In this document: positions 44,819-53,081 of the stretch, piece by piece | How positions within the stretch are numbered: position 1 is the first letter of the stretch | Layout of the letters: each line of letters begins with the position of its first letter | Position numbers and translations under genes: made by a program | Notes under the pieces: generated by a model | Database searches by the model: none | Seen by the model: the letters and a program-made list of their open reading frames with translations, nothing else | Told to the model about the DNA's origin: nothing | Source of the DNA: AC-32 sp963715575 | GTDB lineage: Bacteria > Actinomycetota > Thermoleophilia > Gaiellales > Gaiellaceae | Direction: 5' to 3' | Length of the DNA: 64,000 nt | NCBI GenBank assembly: GCA_963715575.1 | Contig: OY970250.1 | Span: 248,001-312,000 of the forward strand

Positions 44819-45411
44819 GGAACGACCAGCTCGCGCAGCTGCTCGAGCCGCTTCGGCCCGATCCCGGGCACGGCGTCGAGCTCGTCGACCGACTGGAAGG
44901 CACCGTGCTCGTCGCGGTAATCGAGGATCTTCTGCGCGGTCACGGGGCCGACGCCCGGCAGCGAGTCGAGCTGCTCGAGGGTCGCAGTGCTCAGCTGTAC
45001 AGAGGCAGCGGGGCCGGCAGGTGAGCCTGAGCCCGCGCCCGGCGACCCGCCGGCGACGCCCCGCCGAGGCACGACGACCTGCTCGCCGTCGGCCAGCGGC
45101 GCGGCGAGATTGACCTGCGCGAGCTCGGCCTTGGCCGTGGCCCCGCCCGCGCGGGTGAGGGCGTCCGCGATGCGCGAGCCCTGGGCGAGCCGGTACAGGC
45201 CCGGCCGGCGCACGGCTCCGACGACGTCCACCACCACCCGCGAGGACGGCAGCCCGGTCACGCCCGCGCCAGCGGCCGGCGGCAGGGGGAGGGGTGCCGC
45301 CGCCGTGGTCGTGCCCGCGCCCAGGACGAAGCGGCCCAGGGGCAGGATCAGTGCGAGCGCGCCTGCGGCGACCAGGAGGAGCCGCCGACGCTGAAGAAGG
45401 AACTCCGGCAT
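44815..45411 (-). CDS. comEA: ComEA-type helix-hairpin-helix DNA receptor
   Basis: 198 residues. One N-terminal membrane helix (about 10-30), a Pro/Ala linker, an SLBB-type domain (VVVDVVGAVRRPGLYRLAQG) near 58-110, and a C-terminal double HhH (LEQLDSLPGVGPVTAQKILD; DELDAVPGIGPKRLEQL). Binds double-stranded DNA at the cell surface and hands it to ComEC. ATG 45411. Upstream lies an 11-bp inverted repeat. Confidence 0.93.
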   Translation of the reverse strand: MPEFLLQRRRLLLVAAGALALILPLGRFVLGAGTTTAAAPLPLPPAAGAGVTGLPSSRVVVDVVGAVRRPGLYRLAQGSRIADALTRAGGATAKAELAQVNLAAPLADGEQVVVPRRGVAGGSPGAGSGSPAGPAASVQLSTATLEQLDSLPGVGPVTAQKILDYRDEHGAFQSVDELDAVPGIGPKRLEQLRELVVP

Positions 45412-45428
45412 GCGTCGAGCGTGCCCGA

Positions 45429-45456
45429 GAAGGCGTCACGCGTGTGTGACGCCTTC
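45429..45456. promoter_or_regulatory. 11-bp inverted repeat upstream of comEA
   Basis: GAAGGCGTCAC (45429-45439), GCGTGT, GTGACGCCTTC (45446-45456), perfect. It lies 18 nt before the comEA ATG and could be an operator or an RNA hairpin in the leader; there is no T run. A weak CAGAAA-N17-GATTGT (45512..45484) lies further upstream. The remainder of the 212-bp gap to leuS shows only a possible 25-codon basic ORF. Confidence 0.5.
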
Positions 45457-45623
45457 GTGCCGAAAGCGTGACGAGAACGGCACACAATCGACACGACTGC
45501 GACACGTTTCTGTGCGACCACGGCCGGTACCGTCCCTATCCCCCTCCCACACAGGGGCGCGCGTGAACAAGAACAAGCGCGCGCGGCGCGGGCGGCACTG
45601 TCGGACGTGGCGGCGTGCCCCTC

Positions 45624-48015
45624 CTAAACGACCAGGTTGACGAGCTTCCCCGGCACGACGATCGTCTGCCGGATCTCCTTGCCGTCCAGGTGCGCCTGCA
45701 CCTTGGGCGAGGCCTTCGCCCGCTCGACCAGCTGCTCCTCGGACTCGCCGATCGACGCCTCGACCCGGTCGCGCACGCGGCCGTTGACCTGCAGCACCAA
45801 CTCGAAGGTCTCGCGCTCCAGCTGCGACTCGTCTGCCACCGGCCAAGGCTGCTCCCACAGCCGCTCGTGCCCCAGCACCGACCACATCTCCTCGGCGATG
45901 TGCGGCGCGTACGGCTGGATCAGCGAGACGGCGGTCTCCGCCGCGAAACGAGCACCCGGCGACGCTGGATCGCGCCCGAGCTCGTTGACCAGCTCCATCA
46001 CGGCCGCGATCGGCGTGTTGAAGACGAAACGGCGGCCGATGTCGTCGGTCACCCTCGCGATCGTCTCGTGGGCCTTGCGCACCAGTGGCCCCGCGTCGCC
46101 GTCCGACCCCGCCTCACCCGACGAGGCCGCCTCGTGCACGATCCGCCACAGCCGGCGCAGGAAGCGGCCGATGCCCTCGATCCCCTCCTCGGTCCAGTCC
46201 ATGTCCTGGTCGGCGGGGCCGACGAACAGGATGTAGAGGCGCACCGCATCGGCGCCGTACATGTCGGCCAACTCGTCGGGCGCGGTCACGTTTCCCTTCG
46301 ACTTCGACATCTTCGTCCCGCCCTGGCGCACCCAGCCCTGGTGGAACAGCCGCTGGAACGGCTCCTGGAAGCCGACCATGCCCTGCTCGTTCAGCACCTT
46401 GACGAAGAAGCGCGAGTAGAGCAGGTGCCCGGTGGCGTGGTCGATCCCGCCGATGTACTGGTCGACCGGCCCCCAGAAGTCGACCAGCCACCGCGAGAAC
46501 GGCTCGCGGTCGTTGTGCGGATCGCAGTAGCGCAGGAAGTACCACGCCGAGTCGACGAACGTGTCCATCGTCTCGGCCTCGCGCTGCCCCGGCCCGCCGC
46601 ACGACGGACAGGGGACGTTCAGCCACTCCTCGTTCGAGGCCAGCGGCGGCTTGCCCTTCGGGCGGTAGTCGTCCACCTCGGGCAGCAGCACGGGCAGCTC
46701 GTCGTCCGGCACGGGAACGATCCCGCAGTCGCCGCAGTAGACGACCGGGATCGGCGCGCCCCAGGTAGCGCTGCCGCGAGAAGCCCCAGTCGCGCAGGCG
46801 AAAGCTGACCGCGGGCCGGCCGCGCCCGCGCTCGGCCAGCCACTCGACGATCGCCTGCTTGGCCTCCTCGACGGGCATGCCGCTGAACTGCCCCGAATCC
46901 ACCAGCGTGCCGGCCTCCTCGTCGAGCACCGGCACGACCGGCAGCTCGTGGCGCTCGGCGAAGGCAAGGTCGCGCTCGTCGTGCCCGGGCACGGCCATGA
47001 TCGCGCCCGTGCCGTACTCCATCAGCACGTAGTCGGCGACCCAGACCGGGATCGGCGCGTCGGTCGCCGGGTTGACGGCGAAGAAGCCGGTGAAGACGCC
47101 GGTCTTGTCCTCGGCCGAGGCGCGCTCCTCGACGCGCTTGACCATCGCCTTCGAGACGTACTCGCCCAGCTCGGCGCCGTTCGGCGAGCGGTCGACCATC
47201 TCGTCCACCAGAGGGTGCTCGGGCGCCAGCACGAAGAAGGTCGCGCCGAACACCGTGTCCGGCCGCGTCGTGAAGACCGGCACGTCCTCGTCGAGCTCGG
47301 CGATCCGGAACAGCAGCTCGGCGCCCTCCGAGCGGCCGATCCAGTTGCGCTGGATCGTCTTCGTCCGCTCGGGCCAGTCGATCAGCGCGTGGTCGCGCAG
47401 CAGCGCGTCGGCGTACGCCGTGATGCGGAAGAACCACTGCTGCAGCTTCCGGATCTCAACCTCGGCACCGCAGCGCTCGCAGTGCCCGTTCACGACCTGC
47501 TCGTTTGCCAGCACCGTCTGGTCGTGCGGGCACCAGTTGACCGCCGCCTCCTTGCGGTAGGCCAGCCCGCGCTCCAGGAAGCGCAGGAACAGCCACTGCG
47601 TCCAGCGGTAGTACGCCGGGTCGTGGGCGGCGATCACGCGGTCCCAGTCGATCGCCCAGCCCAGCCGGTGCATCTGGCGCTCGATGTTCTCGATGTTGCG
47701 CTCGACGATCTCGCGCGGGTGGCCGCCCTCGTTGATGGCCGCGTTCTCGGCGGGCAGGCCGAACGAGTCCCAGCCCATCGGGCGCAGCACGTGCTTGCCG
47801 TGGCGGCGCTGGAAGTGCGTGACGACATCGCCCAGCGTGTAGTTAAGGACGTGCCCCATGTGCAGGTTCCCCGAGGGGTAGGGCAACATTTCGAGCTGGT
47901 AGAACTTGTCGTCCGGCTCGGCGCCCGGCGCGGGATCGTCGACGTAGAAGGCCCGCGCGTCCTCCCAGACCCGCTGCCACTTCGCTTCGATCGCCTGTGG
48001 GTCGTACGTGTCCAA
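45624..48015 (-). CDS. leuS: leucyl-tRNA synthetase, one frameshift
   Basis: About 796 residues when the frame is joined. HIGH motif as PYPSGNLHMGH near 40-50, CP1 editing domain in the middle, KMSKSKGN near residue 567, and the anticodon-binding and C-terminal domains. The frame changes at 46764-46765: TACCTGGGG in the minus strand should read TACTGGGG to continue RQRYWGAPIPVVYC. As leuS is essential and no second copy is seen, a one-base sequencing insertion is the best explanation. TTG 48015 has GGAGG 6-7 nt upstream, unlike the leaderless genes, and a structured leader. Confidence 0.93.
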
Positions 48016-48032
48016 ACCTGCCTCCAGAAACG

Positions 48033-48055
48033 AAAAAGCCTCTCGAACGAGAGGC
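48033..48055 (-). terminator. intrinsic terminator in the leuS leader
   Basis: On the minus strand GCCTCTCG-TT-CGAGAGGC (48055..48038) followed by TTTTT (48037..48033), 18 nt before the leuS start. A perfect 8-bp stem with T run ahead of the gene it precedes indicates attenuation rather than ordinary termination. Confidence 0.75.
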
Positions 48056-48061
48056 CAAGGG

Positions 48062-48095
48062 AACCCGACGCGGCGCCGCCGCGTTGTTCCCTGCG
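48062..48095 (-). ncRNA. long leader hairpin before the leuS terminator
   Basis: The minus strand reads AGGGAAC then ACGCGGC-GGC-GCCGCGT then GTTCCCT: two stacked 7-bp stems with small internal mismatches. It starts within a few nt of the leader ORF stop and ends just before the terminator. This position fits a regulatory leader structure. The T-box core AGGGTGGNACCGCG is not present. Confidence 0.5.
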
Positions 48096-48134
48096 CTACT
48101 CGAGAAGCTGCTTCATCCCTGCGGACTTTAGCAT
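48096..48134 (-). CDS. 12-residue leucine-containing leader ORF before leuS
   Basis: ATG 48134 to TAG 48096 encodes MLKSAGMKQLLE with Leu codons CTA, CTT and CTC; CTA and CTT are otherwise rare in this GC-rich sequence. It immediately precedes two hairpins, the second a terminator, and then leuS. The tandem Leu codons (CAGCTTCTCGAG) can also pair with the 3' arm of the terminator with one G-U. A translated leader peptide sensing charged tRNA-Leu is plausible. Translation signals for the ORF itself are weak. Confidence 0.5.
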   Translation of the reverse strand: MLKSAGMKQLLE

Positions 48135-48161
48135 CGCTCTGTCGAGAACAGGAGGGACGAG

Positions 48162-48557
48162 TTGGCCGGCTACACGAAGCTCAACCTGAAGGACGACGTC
48201 GAGGACCAGGCGCCGAACTTCGGTTTGGAGGGGAAGATCGAGGCGCGGATGGCACGCGTGCCGCTCGAGCTCGAGCAGCAGGGCGTCAGCTACCAACGGA
48301 TCGCGCCGAACTACCGGCTCCCCTTCGGGCACAAGCACAAGACCCAGGAGGAGGTCTACATCGTGCTCAGCGGGAGCCTGCGCGTGAAGATCGAGGACGA
48401 GACGCTCGAGCTGGGCCCGCTCGACGCTCTGCGCGTGCACAAGGACACGATGCGCAGCTTCGAGGGCGGACCGGAAGGCGCCGAGCTGATCGCGGTCGGC
48501 GCGCCGCACACCGGGCCGGGCGACGCGGAGATGGAGAACGACTGGTGGAACGACTGA
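48162..48557 (+). CDS. cupin-domain protein
   Basis: 131 residues. A single cupin barrel: GHKHKTQEEVYIVLSGSLRV (motif 1, with G-x-H-x-H and E) near 65-84 and a shortened motif 2 (DALRVHKDTMRSFEG). May bind a metal and a small molecule; the function is not known. TTG start at 48162 with GGAGGG 7 nt upstream. Divergent from leuS; followed 1 nt after its stop by the probable CTG start of lysA. Confidence 0.8.
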   Translation: MAGYTKLNLKDDVEDQAPNFGLEGKIEARMARVPLELEQQGVSYQRIAPNYRLPFGHKHKTQEEVYIVLSGSLRVKIEDETLELGPLDALRVHKDTMRSFEGGPEGAELIAVGAPHTGPGDAEMENDWWND

Positions 48558-48558
48558 C

Positions 48559-49809
48559 CTGAGCCTTTCGCTCTTCCCACAAACTGCCGCCGTCTCGGAT
48601 GGCGAGCTCAGCGTCGGCGGCGTGCCCGCCTCGGAGCTTGCGGCCGAGTTCGGCACGCCGCTCGTCGTCTACTGCGAGCGGACGATCCTGGACGCCGCGC
48701 GCGCCTACCGCGAGGCGGCGCCCGACGCGCTGCCGCTCTACAGCCTGAAGGCGTTCCCGAACGTGGCGCTCCTGCACCTGCTCGCGGCCGAAGGCTTCGG
48801 TGCCGACGTCTCGACGCTCGGCGAGCTCGCCTTCGCCCGTCGCGCCGGGATCGAGGGCGGGCGGATCGTCGTGCACGGCAACAACAAGAGCGACGAGGAG
48901 CTGCGGGCCGCGGCCGAGGCCGAGGTGCGCTTCGTCGTGCTCGACGCCCTCGACGAGGCGGAGCGGGCGGCGGCGGCGGGCGTGCGGCGGGCGCTCGTGC
49001 GTGTCACGCCCGGCATCGAGGCGGACACGCACGAGAAGATCCGCACCGCCCACCACGGCTCGAAGTTCGGCCTCCCGCCCGACGACGCGCTCAGGGCGGC
49101 CGCCGCCGCGCGCGAGGCCGGGCTCGAGGTCGCGGGCGTCCACCTGCATATCGGCTCGCAGCTGCTCGACCCGCGCGCCGGCCTCGAGACGATCGACTGG
49201 TTGAAGGACTTCGCGGCGACCGCCTGGACGCCCGAGGTGGTCGACCTCGGCGGCGGCCTCGGCATCCGCTACGTCGAGAGCGAGCGGCCGCCCGAGATCC
49301 GCGAGTTCGTCGCCTCGCTGCTCGCCCGGCTCGCCGACGGCTGGCCCGGCGAGCCGCCGCAGGTGATCCTCGAGCCGGGCCGCTCGCTCGTCGGGCCGGC
49401 GGGCCTGACGCTCTACCGGGTCGGCGTCGTCAAGCAGGCGAGCGACGAGGTCACGTACGTGGCGGTCGACGGCGGGATGTCCGACAACCCGCGGCCGCAG
49501 CTCTACGGAGCGCGCTACAGCGCGCTGCTCGCCAACCGCGCCGGCGAGGAGGCAACACACGCCTACGACGTCTGCGGCAAGCACTGCGAGTCCGGCGACG
49601 TCCTGATCGAGGGCGTGCGCCTGCCGGAACCACGACGCGGCGACCTGCTCGCCGTGCCCGCGACCGGCGCCTACACGCTCTCGATGGGCTCGAACTACAA
49701 CGCCGTCCCGCGGCCGGCCGCGGTGCTGGTCGCCGACGGGCACGCGCGGGTGATCCGCAGCCGCGAGAGCGTCGACGACCTCCTTCGCCAGGAAGAGGCC
49801 AGTGGCTAG
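48559..49809 (+). CDS. lysA: diaminopimelate decarboxylase, probable CTG start
   Basis: 416 residues from CTG 48559. PLP-Lys in YSLKAFPN, HGNNKS, HLHIGSQL, GGGLGIRY, EPGRSLVGPAG and the C-terminal CGKHCESGDVL are all LysA motifs. Converts meso-diaminopimelate to lysine. The first canonical start (GTG 48622) omits LFPQTAAVSDGELSVGG, which matches the usual LysA N-terminus (xLP.. A..xdG.LxIGG), so initiation at CTG right after the cupin stop is more likely. The TAG stop also serves as the start of the EamA -10. Confidence 0.93.
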   Translation: MSLSLFPQTAAVSDGELSVGGVPASELAAEFGTPLVVYCERTILDAARAYREAAPDALPLYSLKAFPNVALLHLLAAEGFGADVSTLGELAFARRAGIEGGRIVVHGNNKSDEELRAAAEAEVRFVVLDALDEAERAAAAGVRRALVRVTPGIEADTHEKIRTAHHGSKFGLPPDDALRAAAAAREAGLEVAGVHLHIGSQLLDPRAGLETIDWLKDFAATAWTPEVVDLGGGLGIRYVESERPPEIREFVASLLARLADGWPGEPPQVILEPGRSLVGPAGLTLYRVGVVKQASDEVTYVAVDGGMSDNPRPQLYGARYSALLANRAGEEATHAYDVCGKHCESGDVLIEGVRLPEPRRGDLLAVPATGAYTLSMGSNYNAVPRPAAVLVADGHARVIRSRESVDDLLRQEEASG

Positions 49810-49819
49810 GCTCGCGCAC
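49807..49819 (+). promoter_or_regulatory. -10-like TAGGCT overlapping lysA stop, before EamA ATG
   Basis: TAGGCT (49807-49812), CGCGCAC, ATG 49820. The TAG is the lysA stop codon. No Shine-Dalgarno sequence. Confidence 0.5.
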
Positions 49820-50743
49820 ATGCCAGGCCGCCTCGACCGGATTCCCGGGGTCGTGCTCGTCAGCATCGCCGCGGCGATGTGGGGCCTGGACGGGCTGATC
49901 CGCAAGCCGCTCGCCGACTCGACCTCCGCCTACACGATCGTCTTCGGCGAGCACGTCGCGCTCGTCCTGGTGACGCTGCCGCTGCTCGTCCCGGCGATGG
50001 TCGCGCTCTGGCGAGCCGGTCCCGCCTACGTCGCAGCCGGGATTGCAGTCGGTGCGGGCGCCTCGGCGATCGCCACGATCCTGTTCACGAAGGCGATCTT
50101 CCACGGCGACTTCATCACCGTGGTCGTGCTCCAGCAGGTACAGCCGCTGATCGTCGTCGTCGGCGCCTGGCTCGTGCTCGGCGAACAGCCGCGCCGCGGC
50201 TTCATCTGGTTCCTGCTCGCCGCGCTGGTCGGCGTCTGGCTGATCTCGCTGCCGCACCCGCTCGAGCCCCACGTGCACGGCCTGACCCCGGTGGCGGAGA
50301 CGCTCGCGGCCGCGACGCTCTGGGCGATGGGGACCGTCTTCGGCCGCTTTCTGAGCCGGCGCCTGCACTTCGAGCACGTGATGACCGTTCGCTTTGCCTT
50401 CGGGCTGGTCGCCGCAGCCTGCGCCCTGCCGATCGTCGGCGCTCCGGCGTTCGCGGGGCTCCACGACAGCGTCTGGATCGCGGTGCTCGCGTTCGTGACC
50501 GGCCTGTTCGCGCTGGGGCTCTACTACTACGGGCTGCAGCGCACGCCCGCGCTGCTCGCGTCACTCGGCGAGCTGGCGTTCCCCGTCACGACGACGCTGC
50601 TCGGGATCTACGTCTTCGACTCGTCGCTGCGCTGGACGCAGTGGGTCGGCGTCGCGCTGACGGTGACGGTGATCAGCCTCCTGCCGGTGAGGCGGCGCGA
50701 GCTGGTGCGGCTCCCGGCCGGCGAGCCGGCGCTCGCTACCTAG
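49820..50743 (+). CDS. EamA/DMT family transporter
   Basis: 307 residues with ten hydrophobic segments forming two EamA repeats (about 10-140 and 160-290); VLQQVQPLIVVVGAWLVLGE and ELAFPVTTTLLGIYVF are the typical ends of each half. Likely exports a metabolite such as an amino acid; next to lysA, but no direct evidence for lysine. ATG 49820 is preferred over GTG 49802 because of the leaderless-type -10. Confidence 0.88.
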   Translation: MPGRLDRIPGVVLVSIAAAMWGLDGLIRKPLADSTSAYTIVFGEHVALVLVTLPLLVPAMVALWRAGPAYVAAGIAVGAGASAIATILFTKAIFHGDFITVVVLQQVQPLIVVVGAWLVLGEQPRRGFIWFLLAALVGVWLISLPHPLEPHVHGLTPVAETLAAATLWAMGTVFGRFLSRRLHFEHVMTVRFAFGLVAAACALPIVGAPAFAGLHDSVWIAVLAFVTGLFALGLYYYGLQRTPALLASLGELAFPVTTTLLGIYVFDSSLRWTQWVGVALTVTVISLLPVRRRELVRLPAGEPALAT

Positions 50744-50753
50744 CGAACCCGGC

Positions 50754-50815
50754 TAAGGCGCCGTCTTGCGGCGCCGACCAAAGAGGCCATGCCGGCTTTG
50801 CCGGTGTGGCCGTCT
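50754..50815. terminator. two hairpins between convergent EamA and binding-protein genes
   Basis: GGCGCCGTCTTGCGGCGCC-type hairpin (about 50757-50776) and GGCCA-TGCCGGCTTTGCCGGTG-TGGCC (about 50787-50813). They occupy most of the 108-bp gap between convergent genes and probably act as a bidirectional terminator. Nothing else is seen in the gap. Confidence 0.5.
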
Positions 50816-50851
50816 GCTCCCCGGCGTGACGGCGAGCGATTCGGCCTTCGA

Positions 50852-52063
50852 TTACCTAACGCGGAACAACCCGCCGAACGAGACCCAGCGCCCGTTGTGG
50901 TAGCGCTGGAGCTTCGCCTGGTCGAGCGGGAAGTGGTCGCCGGGGCCGGTCTTGACCGAGATCCGCGGCAGTAGGAACGGGTCGTTCGTGACCTTCAGGC
51001 TCGTCGCCGCCTTCATGATCCCGGCGCGCGTCGGGTTCTTGCCAGCCTTCTTCAAGGCCGCGACGAAGGTGTGCGCGACCGACATCCCGTAGACCGCGTA
51101 GACGTCGTTCGGGTTGCCGCCCTTGTACTTCTTCATGATCGACTTGTAGAGCTTCACGCCCGGGTCCTTGGCCCAGTGCGCGTCGGTCGGGTCCTTGAGG
51201 AAGACGATCGAGAGCGAGCCCTCGGTCTGCTTCTTGGTCGTGCCCGCGGTGGCGAGGCCCATGATGTTCGCCGCGCTCGAGACCGCGTTCACGTAGACCG
51301 TCGGCTTCCAGCCGAGCTTGTGCGCGTAGACGTAGGACTGGATGGCGAACTTCGGCGTCGCGAACAGCATCACGACCTTTACGCGCGCGGCCTTCAGCTT
51401 GGCGACCTGCGACTGCACGTCCGGGTCGGCGACGTCATAGCTCTGCTTGGAGACGATCAGCGTCGCCTTCTTGCCGAGGCCGTTGCGTAGCCCCGCAAGC
51501 AGGTCCTTGCCGTAGTCGTCGTCCTGGTAGAGGACGCCGATGCGCGCCTTCGGGCTCGTCTTGGCGACGTACCGGCCGTAGATCGTGCCCTCGGCGCGGT
51601 AGTTCGGCTGGTAGCCGATCGTGTACGGGTACTGCTTGTAGTCCTTGCCAAAGGTGGTCGCGCCGCTGGCGACGAACAGCTGCGGCACCTTGGCCGCGTT
51701 CAGGTAGGCGCGCGTGGCGAGGTTGTGCTCGGTGCCGAGGCTGTTGAAGATCGCGAAGACCTTGTCCTGCTGGACGAGCTCGCGCGTCTCGTCCGCCGTC
51801 TTGGCCGGGTCGTAGGCGTCGTCCTTGTAGAGGTACTTGATCTTCCGCTTGTTCACACCGCCCTTGGCGTTGACGTACCGGAAGTAGGCCGCGGCGCCCT
51901 TCGCCACCGACTGGTAGGCCGAGGCAGGCCCGCTCAGCGGGGTCGTGCCGCCGATCAGCACCTGCGTCGAGGTGATGCCGGTCTCCGAGGCGGCGCCCGA
52001 CGCGACGGTCGCGAGCGCCAGCGCTCCGAGCGCGCACAGGATCAGATGAGTCGTCCTCGTCAC
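50852..52063 (-). CDS. ABC transporter substrate-binding protein (LivK-type), second system
   Basis: 403 residues. Sec signal peptide (about 1-25, with ALATVASGA cleavage region), no lipobox Cys, so it would be released or held otherwise, unlike the lipoprotein of the first system. Type I periplasmic-binding fold: TPLSGPASAYQSVAKGAAAYFRYVN-type N-lobe start and GVLYQDDDYGKDLL. Ligand probably an amino acid or related amide. GTG 52063 with AGAGGGG upstream. Last gene of its operon. Confidence 0.9.
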   Translation of the reverse strand: MTRTTHLILCALGALALATVASGAASETGITSTQVLIGGTTPLSGPASAYQSVAKGAAAYFRYVNAKGGVNKRKIKYLYKDDAYDPAKTADETRELVQQDKVFAIFNSLGTEHNLATRAYLNAAKVPQLFVASGATTFGKDYKQYPYTIGYQPNYRAEGTIYGRYVAKTSPKARIGVLYQDDDYGKDLLAGLRNGLGKKATLIVSKQSYDVADPDVQSQVAKLKAARVKVVMLFATPKFAIQSYVYAHKLGWKPTVYVNAVSSAANIMGLATAGTTKKQTEGSLSIVFLKDPTDAHWAKDPGVKLYKSIMKKYKGGNPNDVYAVYGMSVAHTFVAALKKAGKNPTRAGIMKAATSLKVTNDPFLLPRISVKTGPGDHFPLDQAKLQRYHNGRWVSFGGLFRVR

Positions 52064-52070
52064 AGCCCCT

Positions 52071-53081
52071 CTAGGGACGTAGGTATAGCCGTGTTGTTAG
52101 CGGTCTGGCAACTCGGCGCAGCAAGCCCCCGGCGCCGGTCGGGAGCAGGATCATCACGAGGATGATCGCGGCCCCGTAGACGAAGTCCGGCACGCCCGGC
52201 TTGCTCGAGACATGGGTCGAGAGCTGGGGCACGTACTGGACGAAGAAGGCGCCCACCACCATCCCCGGCAGGGAGCCGAGACCCCCAACGACCGCGCCGA
52301 CGAGGAGCAGGATCGAGAGCAGGAAGGTGAACGAGAGCGGGTTCACGATCTCGGCCTGGATCGCGAACAGCGCGCCCGCGACGCCGGCGTAGACGCCGCT
52401 GATCGCGAAGGCGAGCGTCTTCGTCCGGGCGAGGTCGATCCCGACCGAGGCGGCGGCGACCTCGCTGTCGCGCACGGCCCGGAAGGTGCGGCCGAGCCGG
52501 CCGCGCACGATCAGCCAGGCGATCACGAACCCGACCAGGCCGATCCCCCAGGTCAGGTAGTAGAGGAAGTGGTTCTGCGTGGTCGTCTGGCCGAAGATCG
52601 TGACCGTGCCGCTGAGGCCGGTCACCTGCAGCGGCGCCTGCTCGAGCAAGCGCAGGCCCTGCCCGCCGCCGGTCAGCCCGGAGAACTTCTTCAACAGCGA
52701 GGGCATCGCGACCGCGAAGGCGAACGTGGCGAGCGCGAGGTAGATGCCCGAGAGCCGCAGGGCCGGCAGGCCGATCAGGAAGCCGACCACGCCGGCCGCG
52801 ATCCCGGCGAGCGGGATTGTCCAGACGTCGCGCCAGTGCTCGTGGACGCACAGCGCCGCGGTCGTGTAGCCGCCGACCGCCATCAGCGCGCCGTGACCGA
52901 GCGAGATCTGGCCGGTGTAGCCCGTGAGGATGTTCAGCCCGACGATCGCGATGAAGAAGACACCGGCCTGGGCGAGGTCGCGCGAGTGGAAGTCGCTCAC
53001 GAGCTGCGGCGCCCACGCGTAGAGCGCGAGCACGGCCGCTGCCGTCAGCACCCAGACCGCGATCCCGAGCCGGCGCCTCAT
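52071..53081 (-). CDS. ABC transporter permease LivM-type, second system
   Basis: 336 residues, about 9-10 hydrophobic segments with the LivM signature GYTGQISLGHGALMAVGGYT near 55-74 and VRDSEVAAASVGIDLARTK near 205. Forms the channel with the adjacent LivH-type permease. ATG 53081 overlaps the LivH-type stop (ATGA). Confidence 0.92.
   Translation of the reverse strand: MRRRLGIAVWVLTAAAVLALYAWAPQLVSDFHSRDLAQAGVFFIAIVGLNILTGYTGQISLGHGALMAVGGYTTAALCVHEHWRDVWTIPLAGIAAGVVGFLIGLPALRLSGIYLALATFAFAVAMPSLLKKFSGLTGGGQGLRLLEQAPLQVTGLSGTVTIFGQTTTQNHFLYYLTWGIGLVGFVIAWLIVRGRLGRTFRAVRDSEVAAASVGIDLARTKTLAFAISGVYAGVAGALFAIQAEIVNPLSFTFLLSILLLVGAVVGGLGSLPGMVVGAFFVQYVPQLSTHVSSKPGVPDFVYGAAIILVMILLPTGAGGLLRRVARPLTTRLYLRP

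Noticed and set aside
45560..45640. 25-codon basic ORF on the plus strand (GTG at 45562, starting VNKNKRARRGRH)
   Set aside because: AGGGG lies upstream, but it overlaps the end of leuS on the other strand and there is no other support, so it was not listed as a gene.
48016..48134. T-box riboswitch before leuS
   Set aside because: The position and terminator fit, but the AGGGTGGNACCGCG core with the UGGN bulge is not there (the sequence reads AGGGAACAACGCGG). A leader-peptide attenuator fits better, though a covariance-model search was not possible.
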